Below, piece by piece: positions 44,495 to 56,534 of a stretch of DNA of 64,000 nucleotides (positions are counted from its first letter, which is position 1; each line of letters opens with the position of its first letter). The stretch comes from Ectobius pallidus (lineage: Eukaryota > Arthropoda > Insecta > Blattodea > Ectobiidae), in contig CAXKWD010000006.1 of NCBI GenBank assembly GCA_964059195.1, positions 12,206,530-12,270,529 on the forward strand. Reading direction: 5' to 3'. The notes under the pieces are model-generated. The model searched no databases and was not told the origin of the DNA. It saw only the letters and a list, made by a program, of their open reading frames with translations. Both the position numbers and the translations under genes were made by a program.

Positions 44495-44578
44495 TATAAG
44501 ATAAACGGCCGTCATTGGTCTATTTCCGAGGAATTGTTTAACGTTATTGGTCAATATCAAATGAGTGGAATAGTCATA
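44495..44578. repeat. Repeated block with inverted CCAAT words, copy 2
   Basis: This is the counterpart of 40945-41040, with GATAAACGGCCGTCATTGGTC. Confidence 0.5.
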
Positions 44579-44689
44579 ATTATCAATCTTCCAAAATGGA
44601 TAATTGTTTAATGATTTACGCGTAGAAAAGGGTCAGATAACAGGCATTTTAATTGTATTGTATCTTCTTTTTGTTATATCAGCATTTTT

Positions 44690-44810
44690 AGGTAGAGTTC
44701 GAAGAAAAATCTTCCTATTGCAATCGATACCATGTCGAAAAATTCTTTCATATCTTTACGTTTCATGCCTCCCTAAGTACGAAACCACAGCCTGTTCAAA
44801 AGAATTTGTG

Positions 44811-44842
<32 letters not shown>

Positions 44843-45378
44843 TTACACGCTAGCGGCCGTAATTTTGAAGATATTGATCCAAATTTTACTATGTTATTTC
44901 TAGGCCCAATAGTTCAGACAAGTTCGTTAATGAGCAAAATTGGCCCAAGGGGGTGGTCGAGGGAGAGGTTGAAATTTTAAAACATTTATATCTCGGCCCC
45001 TATGAAATATAGAGGGAAACTTTGTTTGAATAAATTAGAGTACTCCCTATGGAGTTCACAGTGACACCAACTATTCGGGGGTTTTCGGGGTACGAGTGGG
45101 GGTAGGGGTGGGGGGATGGAAATTCGAAATTTTTGAAACCACGTCTTGTGGGGTATCGTTGATGAGTACTCTACAAATCAATAACTAGTTTCTCGATAGC
45201 TCTCACATAAGGCGAGATTTGAATGTTTGAAAATGTGCTCTTTCCTCTTTTTTGCAGTTATTATTGCGGGTTTGTTATGCCAAGGCTAAAGAAGAAGAGT
45301 GCTGCGCAGCGACAATAAATTAAACCAAAAGCATTTCGAAATCTATCTCAGCCTGTAGGCCTGCCTAGAGGGATTTTT
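44690..45378 (-). mobile_element. Helentron-like element (family J), copy 4
   Basis: The left hairpin is slightly decayed (AGGTAGAGTTC ... AATCTTCCT). A TA/TTTATA microsatellite lies at 44812-44840. The right part, GAAGAAGAGTGCTGCGCAGC, and the TTCGAAATCTATCTC arm are present. Confidence 0.65.
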
Positions 45379-45865
45379 AAACTTAGACTAATGTTGGTTC
45401 AATGGAGCATGTGATTTCTCTGACTCGTAGCTGCTGTGAATATTTTGCAGTGGTTTCTATTTCGGGAGAATGGAGGCAGGGAATCAACAGGCTTCCTCTC
45501 TGGAAGAGGAATGAGTTCCCTCGTACATTAGTCACCAGTCTAAATCTAGTGGAAGCTGTATGCCACATTACACCAACACACAACAAACCTGAAGGTGTGA
45601 TTATAGGTCTCTTTCCTGGTAACTGTTCAGGTTGACATCCCCAACCTAAAATCTTCTTATAACTTATTAAATAACTACTCAGGCCTATAACTTTATTTCA
45701 CAAACATAAAGTTCCATTATAACTTAATTTTATATTTTCCTTGTTTTGCTTGTAATACTATTTTTTTCTTTGTTGACACTTATGTTTTTATGAAACCTAT
45801 GCTTTTTACTTAATTAATTAATTATTATGATTAGCATTAACCTTGGTCTTAGTATTAGTCATCAG

Positions 45866-46180
45866 TAGGGGCGGATTTCTATGACATGTCATATTTTTCC
45901 CCTTTGCATTATTTTAGGTTTCTGACTAATTTAAATCCTATTCCAAGCATCCTGGTGAAAATGGAACGGCTTTTATTGTGCATATAACTGCATATTTAGG
46001 AAATTTTCAACTATTGTAGCATATTTAGTATGAATATACATATATAGGTAATATTTTTGGCATATTTGTGTGCATAATAAAGATATTTTGAAGTTTCATA
46101 TCATATTTTATAAATTTTGCATTATAATGATACTTTTTGAGAATTTACAGATATTTTAAATAATTAACACTATATTTTAA
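45866..46180. repeat. One-ended hAT-like fragment
   Basis: GGGGCGGATTTCTATGACAT resembles the termini of families M and N. The following AT-rich DNA has many 'GCATATTT' words. No opposite end was found. Confidence 0.4.
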
Positions 46181-46330
46181 TAAGTCGGCCGCGGTGGTCT
46201 AGACACACTTTCCCTCAGTTCACAAGACATCCATTCAAAATCTTGAGTTTAGTTTATTTTTGCTGAATACGGTCGTGCCTGTAACCTGAGTGGTAGAGCT
46301 ATTAGCAGAATATTAGACTATAGTTATCAT

Positions 46331-47846
46331 CAGGGCCCGGATTTTGATGACATGTCATCTTTTAACTGGAATATCTTTGACATTGTTCACTAGGGTAGAT
46401 ATTCTGGTCATCATTCCTAGATTATAAAAATGTTAATTTTAAGGTCTTTTTTTGGTCATTTTCCCCATTTTTTATTTTTATGTCATTTTTAGAACGTAAT
46501 GCCATTAATTGGTCATTTTTTGGTTATTTTACGGTATTTTCTTCCACATTTCATATTTTTGGGTATTACAAAAAATAAAGTCATTATTTTCTCATTTTGT
46601 GTTGTTTCTCGCATTATATCGAGTTTTTGAGCATTTACCTACATCGAATATTATCGGAACTCTAAATAAGCATAAATAAATAGATCTTTTTATAATTTAA
46701 ATAGAATACAGAAAGACGGTGTTTGCTGTTTGCTTTTAATAGTGTGTGCCAATTAACTAATTACAATTGGGCCAACAACATAAATGTAGAATATACGCAA
46801 ATCTGACGAAGAAATTAGCATTTTGATACAAATTTTTGGGTCTTTTTTTTATTACTTCCTCTGCCCGTACCATAGGTACTATAGGTAGAGGAAGTAGGGC
46901 CTATTGTTTTCGACCCTAAAATTCGAAGTTGAGTTTTTAGCATATATACACGTTTCAAGGCCCCTGAATCCAAAAATACCATTTTGGGTCAGGTACCTTT
47001 TGAAGATGTGATTCGAAGATTGGCGACAAATTTCCCCTATTTTTAAGGGGACTTTACATGAAGAAATTTTCGTTTTTCGCGATTTTCTCGAAAACGGCTC
47101 TAACGATTTTCTTTAAATTTTGCGCATGGGTTGCTTGTACCAAGAGCTAAAACTTTTTTTGAAACATTTTTTCGAACAAATTCTCTGAAGGGTAGTTATA
47201 AGCAACCCACTGTGAATATGTGCTTTTTGCAATACGGCTTCTTGTAAATCGTACGAAAACAAAATTTTGTATTTGGGTTAGGTACCTTCTGAGGCTGTGA
47301 AGATTGCCGACAACCTTCTCTTATATTTAAGGGGACTTTACATGAAGAATATCTTGTTTTTTGCTATTTTCTCATAAACGGCTCTAACAATTTCCTTTAA
47401 ATTTTGTACATGGATTGCTTATACCATTTCAAAAACATTCTCTGAAGGGTGGTTGTAACCTACCAACTTGCCTGGTGAACAACTCAATACGCGGACATTT
47501 AAGGCATTTTATTCTATATAAGCACGTGAAGTGAGAAAAATGTACTGTTGGCCCTGCTTACAGTAGATAAATATCTGAGGGGAATACTTGATAAATTTCG
47601 GAAATTATTCTTAACAGCGGAAAGTTCAATAACCGTTTGCAGTCATTTGTTTTTTTCCCATAGCTTGCGTTTTTAGTCGCAACATTCAAAGAAGGGGCTA
47701 TAAGATATTTATAGCATAATTAGCGTAAATGCTGCAAACTTTTATTTGGGCAGAGGAAGTTATGTGACTTTCACATCAGATTTTTTTTGTACTCATTTTA
47801 TAGCTCATATTTTAAGCATTTTTAGATCATCAAAACCCGGGCCCTT
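46331..47846. mobile_element. hAT-type MITE (family M), copy 1, interrupted
   Basis: The left end GGGCCCGGATTTTGATGA and the right end inverse GGGCCCGGGTTTTGATGA match. The flanking 8-mers GTTATCAT and ATTATTAC differ only by transitions. A 905-bp element is inserted at 46855-47759. Without it the copy is about 610 bp, like copy 2 at 61312. Confidence 0.75.
46855..47759. mobile_element. TTA-flanked MITE (PIF/Harbinger-like) inside an hAT MITE
   Basis: CTTCCTCTGCCC and GGGCAGAGGAAG are perfect terminal inverted repeats, with TTA on both sides (46852-46854 and 47760-47762). A 3-bp TTA duplication is typical of PIF/Harbinger. A direct repeat of about 190-220 bp lies within (about 46990 and 47277), sharing AAGGGGACTTTACATGAAGA. 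Confidence 0.75.
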
Positions 47847-48397
47847 ATTATTACCATACCCAAGAGGGACGGAAATGTTCGTAGCTCGGCAATACAAACG
47901 CACAATCACAAACAAGACATTCTCTTTTGCCTCTCACATGAGAAAATATTGTGTTCTAGATTTAAGAAAGCTAACAATATTTTTTTAGTTTTTATGTTTA
48001 ATTTAAAGCTGTTTTTATCGAGATTGAGTCCCGTGTAATGTGAATGTCAGAAATGTCGCGTGAAAGGAAGAAGGAACTTGTCTTAAGGAAGTGAAATGGC
48101 TTGGAATGAGGGAGAGGACACGCCCTTCCTTTTAGGAGTAATTTTATTTTCAGTGTAAACAGCGACTGTCTTGCTTACTCAACTTCATCATTTGCAATGA
48201 ATGTCTTATTTATTAACTGCTGCTGTTCTGGCCATGAAGTCCTTTTACTGGAAGGCATTTTCATTTATTTGCTAACGATGCTGTTATTCAATCAATCATT
48301 GTGTTTCGCTACAATTCACAGTTATTTTAGAGAGTTTTTGCCATAGCGTGTTGTCGAATACGGTACACACTAATGTCACGTGATCGAATATCATGTA

Positions 48398-49025
48398 CCG
48401 TATTTTACGGACTATAAGACGCTTAGGACCATAAGACGTACCTTGATTTTAGGATGGAAATTTAAAGGAAAAGAAATTTAATGTGATTCTAAACGAAAAT
48501 TTTCAAAAGGTAATTGCATAAACAAATTATAACCTTGTACAAAGGAATTGGTGTAAATCACTTCTAACGTAAAACCTGCGTTGTACGAAAATCACTTCTG
48601 TACAGGTGGCATCGCGTAAATTTTAACAGCTGAACTGATTTCTCATAAAAGACTGAAAATACTTTTACACCCCAACCCTAAATTCAGCATACGGTAAGTG
48701 TAACGGGAAAAGCGTGTTTTAAATGTCAATGCCTTCGTTTAAACCACCCGATGGAGACAACTCCTTTCGTATAAAAGCACTCAACATTCCTTTCTTTTCG
48801 CATTGTATATCTGGCTTCCACCTACCCTCATTTTTATGATGCACAGTCTGTGCCAAAATTTGTAACTTTCTTATCGTTTATAACACCTTCTTTATAGCTA
48901 TGGTATTCCGGCAATATTTACCAAAATTTTAATTTTTTATTGTGCTTCGGACCATTAGACGCACCCAACATTTAAGGCTCTGTTTTTAAGGTAAAGAAGT
49001 GCGTCTTATGGTCCGTAAAATACGG
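48398..49025. mobile_element. pogo/Tc2-like MITE
   Basis: CCGTATTTTACGGACTATAA and its inverse at the right (GGTCCGTAAAATACGG) form the termini, and TA flanks both ends. Such ends are found on Tc2/pogo-type MITEs in many animals. No coding gene. Confidence 0.75.
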
Positions 49026-49434
49026 TAAATGGAATAACGTCTTGGGCTACGACAGAGTTTTTGCCAGCGTAAATTGATACGGTACGGTAAAGGTAACAGA
49101 GAAAATGGAGGAACCGCTGCACTTAGAGGTTTTATAATGACTTACTGGAGGATATGATACCAAATTGTTCCCCGAATGTGGTAGTCCTATGTTTAAACTT
49201 AATTGTCCATTGTTTCTGTTATAAGCCTACAGATATATGAATTCCAAAGCACCTCACAACAGGATATAAACATTAACATAACCTCAAAATGGGATTTTAA
49301 TCAGAAAAATATGTTAACATGTTCAAATTTATCAACACTGCTACGTAAATTTATTGAAATATTTCTGGGTATGTTACATTCGTTAAATTATCGGCAAAGA
49401 TTTATTATACTAGAAATAATTGAGCCTATAAATA

Positions 49435-50724
49435 GGGTAAGGTGGTACATTTTCGAACATGGTACAATTCTGAACGGACTAAGATTTGTATCCACTTTTG
49501 GGTTTCAAATGTTAGACAACCTGTTTTTAATTATATAGTGTCCATACTGATTGTTTTTTTTACCTGTATCCGCGAGAATGACGTTTTGAGTTGTCTCATT
49601 CGGCCATAAAATATTATTTTACAATCGAAGGTAAGAACTCCATGTTTGAAAAATGGCACGTTATAAAATAGCTTATAATTCCACGTTATGTTACTGGAAT
49701 ACATTGCTGAGGATCAATTTTTAACTCATACCAACAAATAGCATAGTCTTCAATACGTAAGTCATTGGCACAACAATGGTCATTCGTGAGCGGAATTTCA
49801 ACAATGTAGTAATTTAAAAAAACTAGCTCGAGGTACAACTACGAACAAATTTTAGGTACAATTTCGAACAGTACTTTAACACGCTATCGCTCGCTTAAGT
49901 CTTGCATGGAAAAGCTGTTTTGCTATCACAGAATTCTGCATGTTTATTATTATTAACTGTGCAAGTCAAATATAAAAGGATGGCATTCGTACATCTTTCA
50001 ACAGTGGTATTATTTCAACGAAGAGTTATGAACTACTGTAGGCCTACACTTCCTCTGCAATGTTATTACATCTCAGCAATTTGTGCAATACAGAATAGCA
50101 TGCAGCTGTTAAGTATTTTTATTATTGCTCTTGATGTTATGACAGACCGCCTGTATGGTCTAGTGGTTCCTGACTACGGACCCGCAAGTCTGGGTTCGAT
50201 CCCCGGTTCCTCCTCGGATTTTTCTGAGGTAAGGTGATCTGGAACGGGGTGCATTCAGCCTCCTGACACTAACCGAAGAGCTAATTCATAAAGAAGTAGC
50301 GGCACCGGTTCAGTAAGCCATCAATAACTGTCGTAGGAGTCGGCATGCTGACCACATGCCCCAATCCTGTCATCTGCCTATTCAAAACGTGACACTTCGT
50401 TATTACGCTCATATTATTGATATATAATGATAATAAAAATAATATTTGGAAGAAAGCAGTTCGTTCGTTGAAAATGCCACTGTTCGAAATAGTACCCACT
50501 GGTGTTTAGAATTGTACCTACTACGGTACATTTTCGAACGATATTCTGGAAATGAAAGATTGATTGCCATGACCAATTTTACAGCTGTTTGACTTTGATA
50601 TTTTTGTGTAGGGTCAACTGCGTTGCCAACTTTATGAATACAATACAGTTGAACTTTTCTGATGTTTATTGTGTTTATAAAATAAGAATATTTGTTAAGT
50701 GTTCGAAAATGTACCTCCTTACCC
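49435..50724. mobile_element. pogo-like element (family U), copy 1, with SINE inside
   Basis: GGGTAAGGTGGTACATTTTC on the left and its near inverse ending CCTTACCC on the right, with TA outside. Several GTACA-TTCGAAC words lie near each end. A family-A SINE is inserted at about 50144-50391. No transposase remains. Confidence 0.75.
50144..50391 (+). repeat. tRNA-derived SINE, family A, copy 2
   Basis: GACCGCCTGTATGGTCTAGTGG and GGGTTCGATCCCC match copy 1 at 2577, and the body ends CATGCCCCAATCCTG, TCATCTGCCTA. Target duplications were not resolved. Confidence 0.8.
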
Positions 50725-50767
50725 TACACATCATTGAACCAATAACCTAACGCAAGACAAATCCGTA

Positions 50768-52507
50768 GGGTAAGGTGGTACATTTTCGAACATGGTACAA
50801 TTCTGAACGGAGTAAGATTTTGGTCCTTTTTAGGGTTTTAAATGTTGGTTAACCTGTTTTCAATTACATGGCGTTAATACTGATTGTTTTGTGTATCTGT
50901 TTCCGCGAGAGTGGTCTTTTAAGCTGTCTGATTCTGAAGGAAAAATATTATTTTCCATTCGAAGGTATGTACAGTATGCTCGAAAAACGGCACGTTATAA
51001 AATTGCTTTTAATTCCACGTTGTGTTACTGCAATACGTTGTTGAGGAGCGATTGTTAACTAATACCAACGAATTGCGTGGTCTTTGATACGCATGTCATT
51101 GGCACAACATGTGTCATTTGTGAGTGGAATGTGTAACTGTGTAATATTTTATAAAAGGTTACGTGAGGTACAAATTCGAACACTTTTTAGGTACAATTCT
51201 GAACGTAAGCAGTACAATTTCGAACATCACTTGCTCTGTTAGAAATAGATGCTTAAGCATTGCATAAGACAGCTGGTAGCTAGCAATGCATTTAAAAACA
51301 TAAAGGGCTTGTTGTTTCTGCAATTCAAGTGTAAAAGGATATCTTATATCCGTCAACACCAGTATTATTTTAACGCAGCAACTCGTGCTTCCTCTGCACT
51401 CTTGTTATGATTACACCTCAACAATATGCAATACACATTAGCTTTCAGTAATAGTTTAGATAAGATGTTGACGTAAGTATAAAGTTGTGCTGAGTATTTG
51501 TTTTATTGGTGCACATGTTATAAGTTCATCTTCCATTGGACCCTGTTTATGAACGGTAAGAATGTGCTAAGGCCTTTCAACAAAATTTTGATTTCAATAT
51601 TTTTTATGTTGTAAAATATTATAATAACGATAAAATAATAACAACATAATAGCAATAACAATATAATAGTAAACAAAATAAAATCAGCAATAATAAGAAC
51701 AAAATAATCATTATTATGCTTACACTATTGTCTTAATTTTTTATTTTATTTTTTTATTGTGTTTTATAAACATTATTTGAATTATGCGATTTAAAAATAA
51801 TTCTTATTACTGAAAGGTAATGTATAATAATAATAATAAAAATAATAAAAAATAATAATAATGTGTTTTTCAAAGTGTAAATGTGATTTCATATAAACTA
51901 ATTGTTAGTTTAAACAATAGGCTACGTTTGAGTTGTAATTAATAGCTATAAAAGAGAAAAAAGTACGTAAGTAAAATATAACATACGAGTCATGGTATGA
52001 TAGTTTTATATGCTAATGATGCCGGGTTAAACTATTAGTGGAGTTATTTTTTATTTTCTGTTTAATATTCAGAGGCCGCGAAAGAAAGTGGAAAGCCCAG
52101 CTCCAACAAAAGAAGACGAGTGTGGTTTTTGTTTGTTGAACTACAACAGTGCTCAGTCCATGAAGAAAGGCGACTGGATACAATGCCAGTCATGTAAAAC
52201 GTGTTATCATGAATTGTGCGTAGAAACCGAAGGAAAAAAGCAGTTTGTTTGTGGAAAATGCCACTGTTCGAAATTGTACCTACTGGTGTTCAGAATTGTA
52301 CCCATGCGGTACATTTTCGAACGATTTTTTGAAAATGAAACATTGATTACTATGACCAAATTAACAGCTGTGTGTCTTTCATATTTTTGTGAAGGGTCAA
52401 CTAGGTTACTAACTTTATCATTACAATACAAATAGTTTTTTCTTATGTTTATTTTGTTCATAAAATAAGAAAATACGTTTAGCGTTCGAAATTGTACCAC
52501 CTTACCC
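50768..52507 (+). mobile_element. pogo-like element (family U), copy 2
   Basis: Its termini match copy 1, again between TA dinucleotides, and it lies only 43 bp to the right in the same orientation. Copy 2 keeps a terminal coding exon with a PHD finger. The upstream part (50810-52070) has no recognisable transposase core. Confidence 0.75.
52073..52435 (+). pseudogene. PHD-finger exon of a pogo-like transposase
   Basis: After a splice acceptor (TTTAATATTCAG) an open frame encodes RPRKKVES and then a C4HC3 PHD finger: Cys pairs in ECGFC and CQSC, His in CYHELC, and a last pair in VCGKC. PHD-like fingers close many insect pogo/Tigger-type transposases. After the finger the frame runs on into subterminal repeat DNA and stops at 52433-52435, so the natural C-terminus may be altered. 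All eight ligands are intact, but the rest of the protein is missing, and expression is doubtful. Confidence 0.65.
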
Positions 52508-52514
52508 TATTTAT

Positions 52515-54640
52515 ATTAATCTTTACAATACTGAATTTATACAGTAATATAAGCCATCATCTACTGAAACCATCAGTGGGATCTAAGTTTGAAATCAATA
52601 GAGAGAATTGCTGTAGAATAACTGGTTACTATGGATTACAGTCGAACGCAACGACAAAGATTCTCACAATTTTACATGTCGCCTATACCCGATCCTATGG
52701 GGTCGTTGAATTGCCCGAGAGTTGGGTGACCAATTTATACCCGTTGGTTATAGGGTCGTTGAATTGGGCAGCAATTTATAACTGATTGCTAGGGGTTCGT
52801 TGATTTATATGAGCGCCTTTCTTCTTAATTCTTACATTATTAATAAATCTATTGTCCAGCTAGTGCTTACTCAGTTGGTAGAGCGAGATCTCTTTCTAGG
52901 GCCGTGCTAGACGAAGCTAATACAGGATATAAGCTTAGGGAATGATGGGTCGTAAAATGATGTCAATTGGTTATGTACTTGAATAATATTAGTAAGTTTA
53001 TTTTGTTCTTAATTTTGTCACTTAGTCTGTAATTATCGGAATATGTCGGGAGGAAGAATACAGTTACTTGATATAATGTCTTTATCTATTTACTTCGTCG
53101 TCGCCAAAATCACTTTAGGTTATTTATTATCCTTATAACATCTGCACGTTTTATCGCAGGAATTTACGTTATTTATCTTATGGCGGTATATATTCTTTTC
53201 GCTTCACAATACAAAAATAATATTTATAATCTTTTCTTGTTTCTTTATATAAATTTATATCCTCGACAGTATTACTTGAAAAGTCGGTATAAAATCAATA
53301 TTCGTGTTCGTTACTATTTCACTGTATAAAAGTCAATATTCCTACCTCCTATTTCGTCTACAAAAATAACGTCCGTGTCCTTTCAATCCGTGTCTTCCAG
53401 TCTCGTAGTGGTTACATCGAAGTATAAGTCGCAAGTCCTCGTTCCTTGCTCATGTTCCTGTTAATATGTTTCTGTGTTAAAATATTCTTGCATTTCCATT
53501 GGTTCTGTCAGTTAGCTTTGTCTCTTGTGATTGGGAATTAGCTAGGTCTTCTGCTAGGGTTTAAAATATTTGTCGTTGAAATGGAGTGAGGTTTGGGGAG
53601 AAACGTATCTATCAACGTCAAGTTAATAGGTAGCGTCAGTGGTCTTTTCCAGACAGAAAAGCCCCTCCTCTAATACATTGTATTCCTCTATTTAGTTAAT
53701 AATTCATAAAGTATTTGTCACTATTGTCTGTAATAAGTGTAGTTGTATAGCCTTCTTGATTACGCGTTGAATGATGTAATTTTCTATGTTGTCGTGTTAA
53801 TAATTAATCGTATGATTAATTATTTGTAATTGCAGTTAATGTCTTTTGATTCAGATGGTCTTGTTGCATATCAAATTGTCCGTGTAAATGTCCTCTGTCT
53901 TGTCATGTAATTTGTTTTATGGTCAGTGTAATAGTCTAGGCGTAATGGTAGTTTTTAGTAGTCGATAATGTTGCGGGAAGTTCAAATATTGTCCGTGAAA
54001 TGTATTTTCTTGTATTTAATTCCTTATTTTATATAAGCCTATATGAACTGATCGGCTACACGCCTTACTCTATAAATGTTATATTTCTGCTTTTATACGG
54101 TTTTTGAACGAACGAATTTATGCGTCAGTAGCAGTGAAAAGGTTAAAGCAAAGTCTTTCCCGTTTTTCGGAATTCATGTCTATTGCCGTAAGGCTTCACG
54201 CTAATCATTCCGAAATAACGTGTCACCTTATCAGATATAGCGTCACAGCAAATCGGCTCATGCGCAGAGCATCATTCCCGTGACTTAGCGTTTACGGTAA
54301 ATCTACGTAAGCTAGGCAAAAACTCTCTCTCTCTCTCTACATTCGTTTGGCCTTTTGCGTAAGTTCTGTTGACTACGGACGTGCAGTCCCTGGTACCTTT
54401 TCAGAGTGTTTTGATTTATGCTTTATCCATGGTGTGTACAGACTTATCTTGACTACCTATGTCCTGTCGTTTCATTGGTTAATCGCACCACGATAGTGCG
54501 ACAAGCTCAGCCAGATGTTTACTTTCATTCCGCACTTCGTGAAAATATTATAGCTTATGTAATAAGTTCTGTTATTTGCATTGCTCGCTTTCGTATTGAT
54601 GTCATAGGTTTACATATTTTTACAACGTTTCTCTGACAAC
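52515..54640. other. Mostly unrecognised sequence
   Basis: Three imperfect copies of GGGTCGTTGAATTG lie at 52690-52810 and a (CT)n tract at 54326-54338. A SINE-like head may start near 52860 (CTCAGTTGGTAGAGC). Otherwise nothing is supported. Confidence 0.4.
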
Positions 54641-54659
54641 CAAGATTTTATTTCAGTCT

Positions 54660-54990
54660 GGGACCACTCGCATTCGGGAGGTCCCAGATTCAAATCCCGT
54701 GGCCGGCCAATTTGACATGGGTTTTTTCATGGTTTCCCCAGTCGTAAAGGCAAATGCCGAATTGGATATTTACATACCGTGAATCATCCTCACCATTTCA
54801 TTCTGTATCATATCCATTTAAAATTAATATCAGTTGAAATTTACTCCATTAAATACCCCGACAATAGAAACAATTGACAAGCAATAGTTCCATGGCCTAC
54901 CCTACTGTACAGACACAGATCCCGAACTCCTGATATAGATTCGAAGCTAAAAGGAGTATAAACACAGATGAAATAATAATAATAAAAAAA
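54660..54990 (+). repeat. tRNA-derived SINE, family D, 5'-truncated
   Basis: GGTCCCAGATTCAAATCCCG is the B-box region, and GTGGCCGGCCAATTTGACAT and CATGGTTTCCCCAGTCG follow. The 3' end has GGAGTATAAACACAGATG and an A/AAT tail. The A-box part is decayed. Confidence 0.7.
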
Positions 54991-55477
54991 TTATTTGTTT
55001 TTATCGTTGCCTAGAAAGTTTGTTGTTTCTGAAGTAAAACCAGTGGCATGGCCTATATTATTGAAAACAAGACGTATTTTATAACATAATTAAATAATTC
55101 GTTGTATTTTTCATTTACATAATGCGAGTTGAAATACACCACATGTTGTTGGTAAAAGTGATAAGTGTAGCTTCTAATAATTTGTATTCTGGAAAAAAAT
55201 TGCTAGGTAGTGCTTACGTCACCTATAAAGAAACGTGTGCGAGGAAACGTTTGTCTAGCGGATAGAAGATACAGATTGTAAATGTATACAAAATATTAAA
55301 AGAAAACCTTGAAGTAGGCTATCTGTACAGTATGTAGGAGTGAAAATGGTGCCATCCATGGGAGTAGCTTCAACTGTTTTCAAAATCCTAAAAAGAATAC
55401 ATATCTACAGGAGGTGTCAGATCACCGGTCAAAATTAAACCAAAATCAAAGACACAAAAATTCACTTGGCGGAGTTG

Positions 55478-55545
55478 CGAATCGAACCCGGGACCCTTGG
55501 AGCTGTATCTAGCAATATTAATCGCTGTATCACAAGATATGATCC
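55478..55545 (-). repeat. Possible SINE head fragment
   Basis: The inverse strand reads GGGTCCCGGGTTCGATTCGC, a B-box-like word. The flanks are not recognisable. Confidence 0.3.
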
Positions 55546-55587
55546 AGTCTAAAAAAAAGTGCAATTGACTTTGCTGTATGTAATCAA

Positions 55588-56523
55588 TAGGGCCCGGGGG
55601 TTTAGCCACAAAAACATTACATCAGGTTAGTGGTGACTGGGATATAGCCGTGACTCGCTTTCAGTGGCGCACTTTAATACGAACATTCAAGTTCAAGGGG
55701 AGTGCAGCTAGTCTAGTGAAATGATAGACACAGCGTCATAGAATAGTTTGCACATTTAATCGTAAATCACAGAAAGAAAATATATTTCCTAGTAAAACGA
55801 ACATAAATATACACAACCAATGCTTTAATATTTGTTAACAATATTCACAGTGAAAATTAAAAGGCAATTTATACATTATGTCTGTGCATACGCTTTGTTG
55901 CAGTGAATGGCAATATACATTTTGAAGTTTTCAAAAGAAAAATATCTTCTATTTTCCTCCAAAGAAGATCTTTAATGGTAAAAACTTATTTCTACGTCTC
56001 ATGACGTGTCGGGGGATGAGATATTAGTGTTTCCCTTGTGTGGGTACACATCATGGTCTTCTGTAGAACCTTCCAGTGCACCTCGAAAGGTAAAAACAGG
56101 AGAAAAATCCTGCATTTTTCTGGAGAATTTTTTTTTAATTTCTGCTGTACCTGTAGAAGTATTCCATCTTCAGGTTGACTCTTACCTATGAATAATTCCT
56201 CCACGAGTCTGATCGCTTGTGCCATTTACATATTTTGTCTCTCTAGAAGAGTGATACATCTAGACAGTTGCCAAAATTATTTGCAATGAACTAGATATTA
56301 CTTAGTAGCTTTTCTAAACAAAAGGCAAAACATTTTCTGGAGCAGCACCCCCACTCATTTTAGCTATGATCCGCCACTGGTTGTCAAGAACGCACAACAC
56401 ACAACGTCGTCAACAGAAGACTAAACTGCCACATGCAGTGCAAGTTGTTTACTAACTCAGAAATCTTGCTATGCCTTGTGCACCACTAACTTGACGAATT
56501 ATTGGCTAAACCCCCGGGCCCTA
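55588..56523. mobile_element. hAT-type MITE with perfect 8-bp duplication
   Basis: TAGGGCCCGGGGGTTTAGCC and its exact inverse bound the element. GTAATCAA stands at 55580-55587 and 56524-56531. A 77-residue minus frame (55992-56225) shows no domain and is probably chance. Confidence 0.85.
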
Positions 56524-56534
56524 GTAATCAACTA

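Noticed and set aside
45383..45635. Overlapping frames of about 67-77 residues on both strands
   Set aside because: No recognisable motif, no clear splice sites, and both strands open; likely chance.
55992..56225. 77-residue minus frame inside an hAT MITE
   Set aside because: Considered as a captured exon, but there are no splice sites or domain and the opposite strand is also open.
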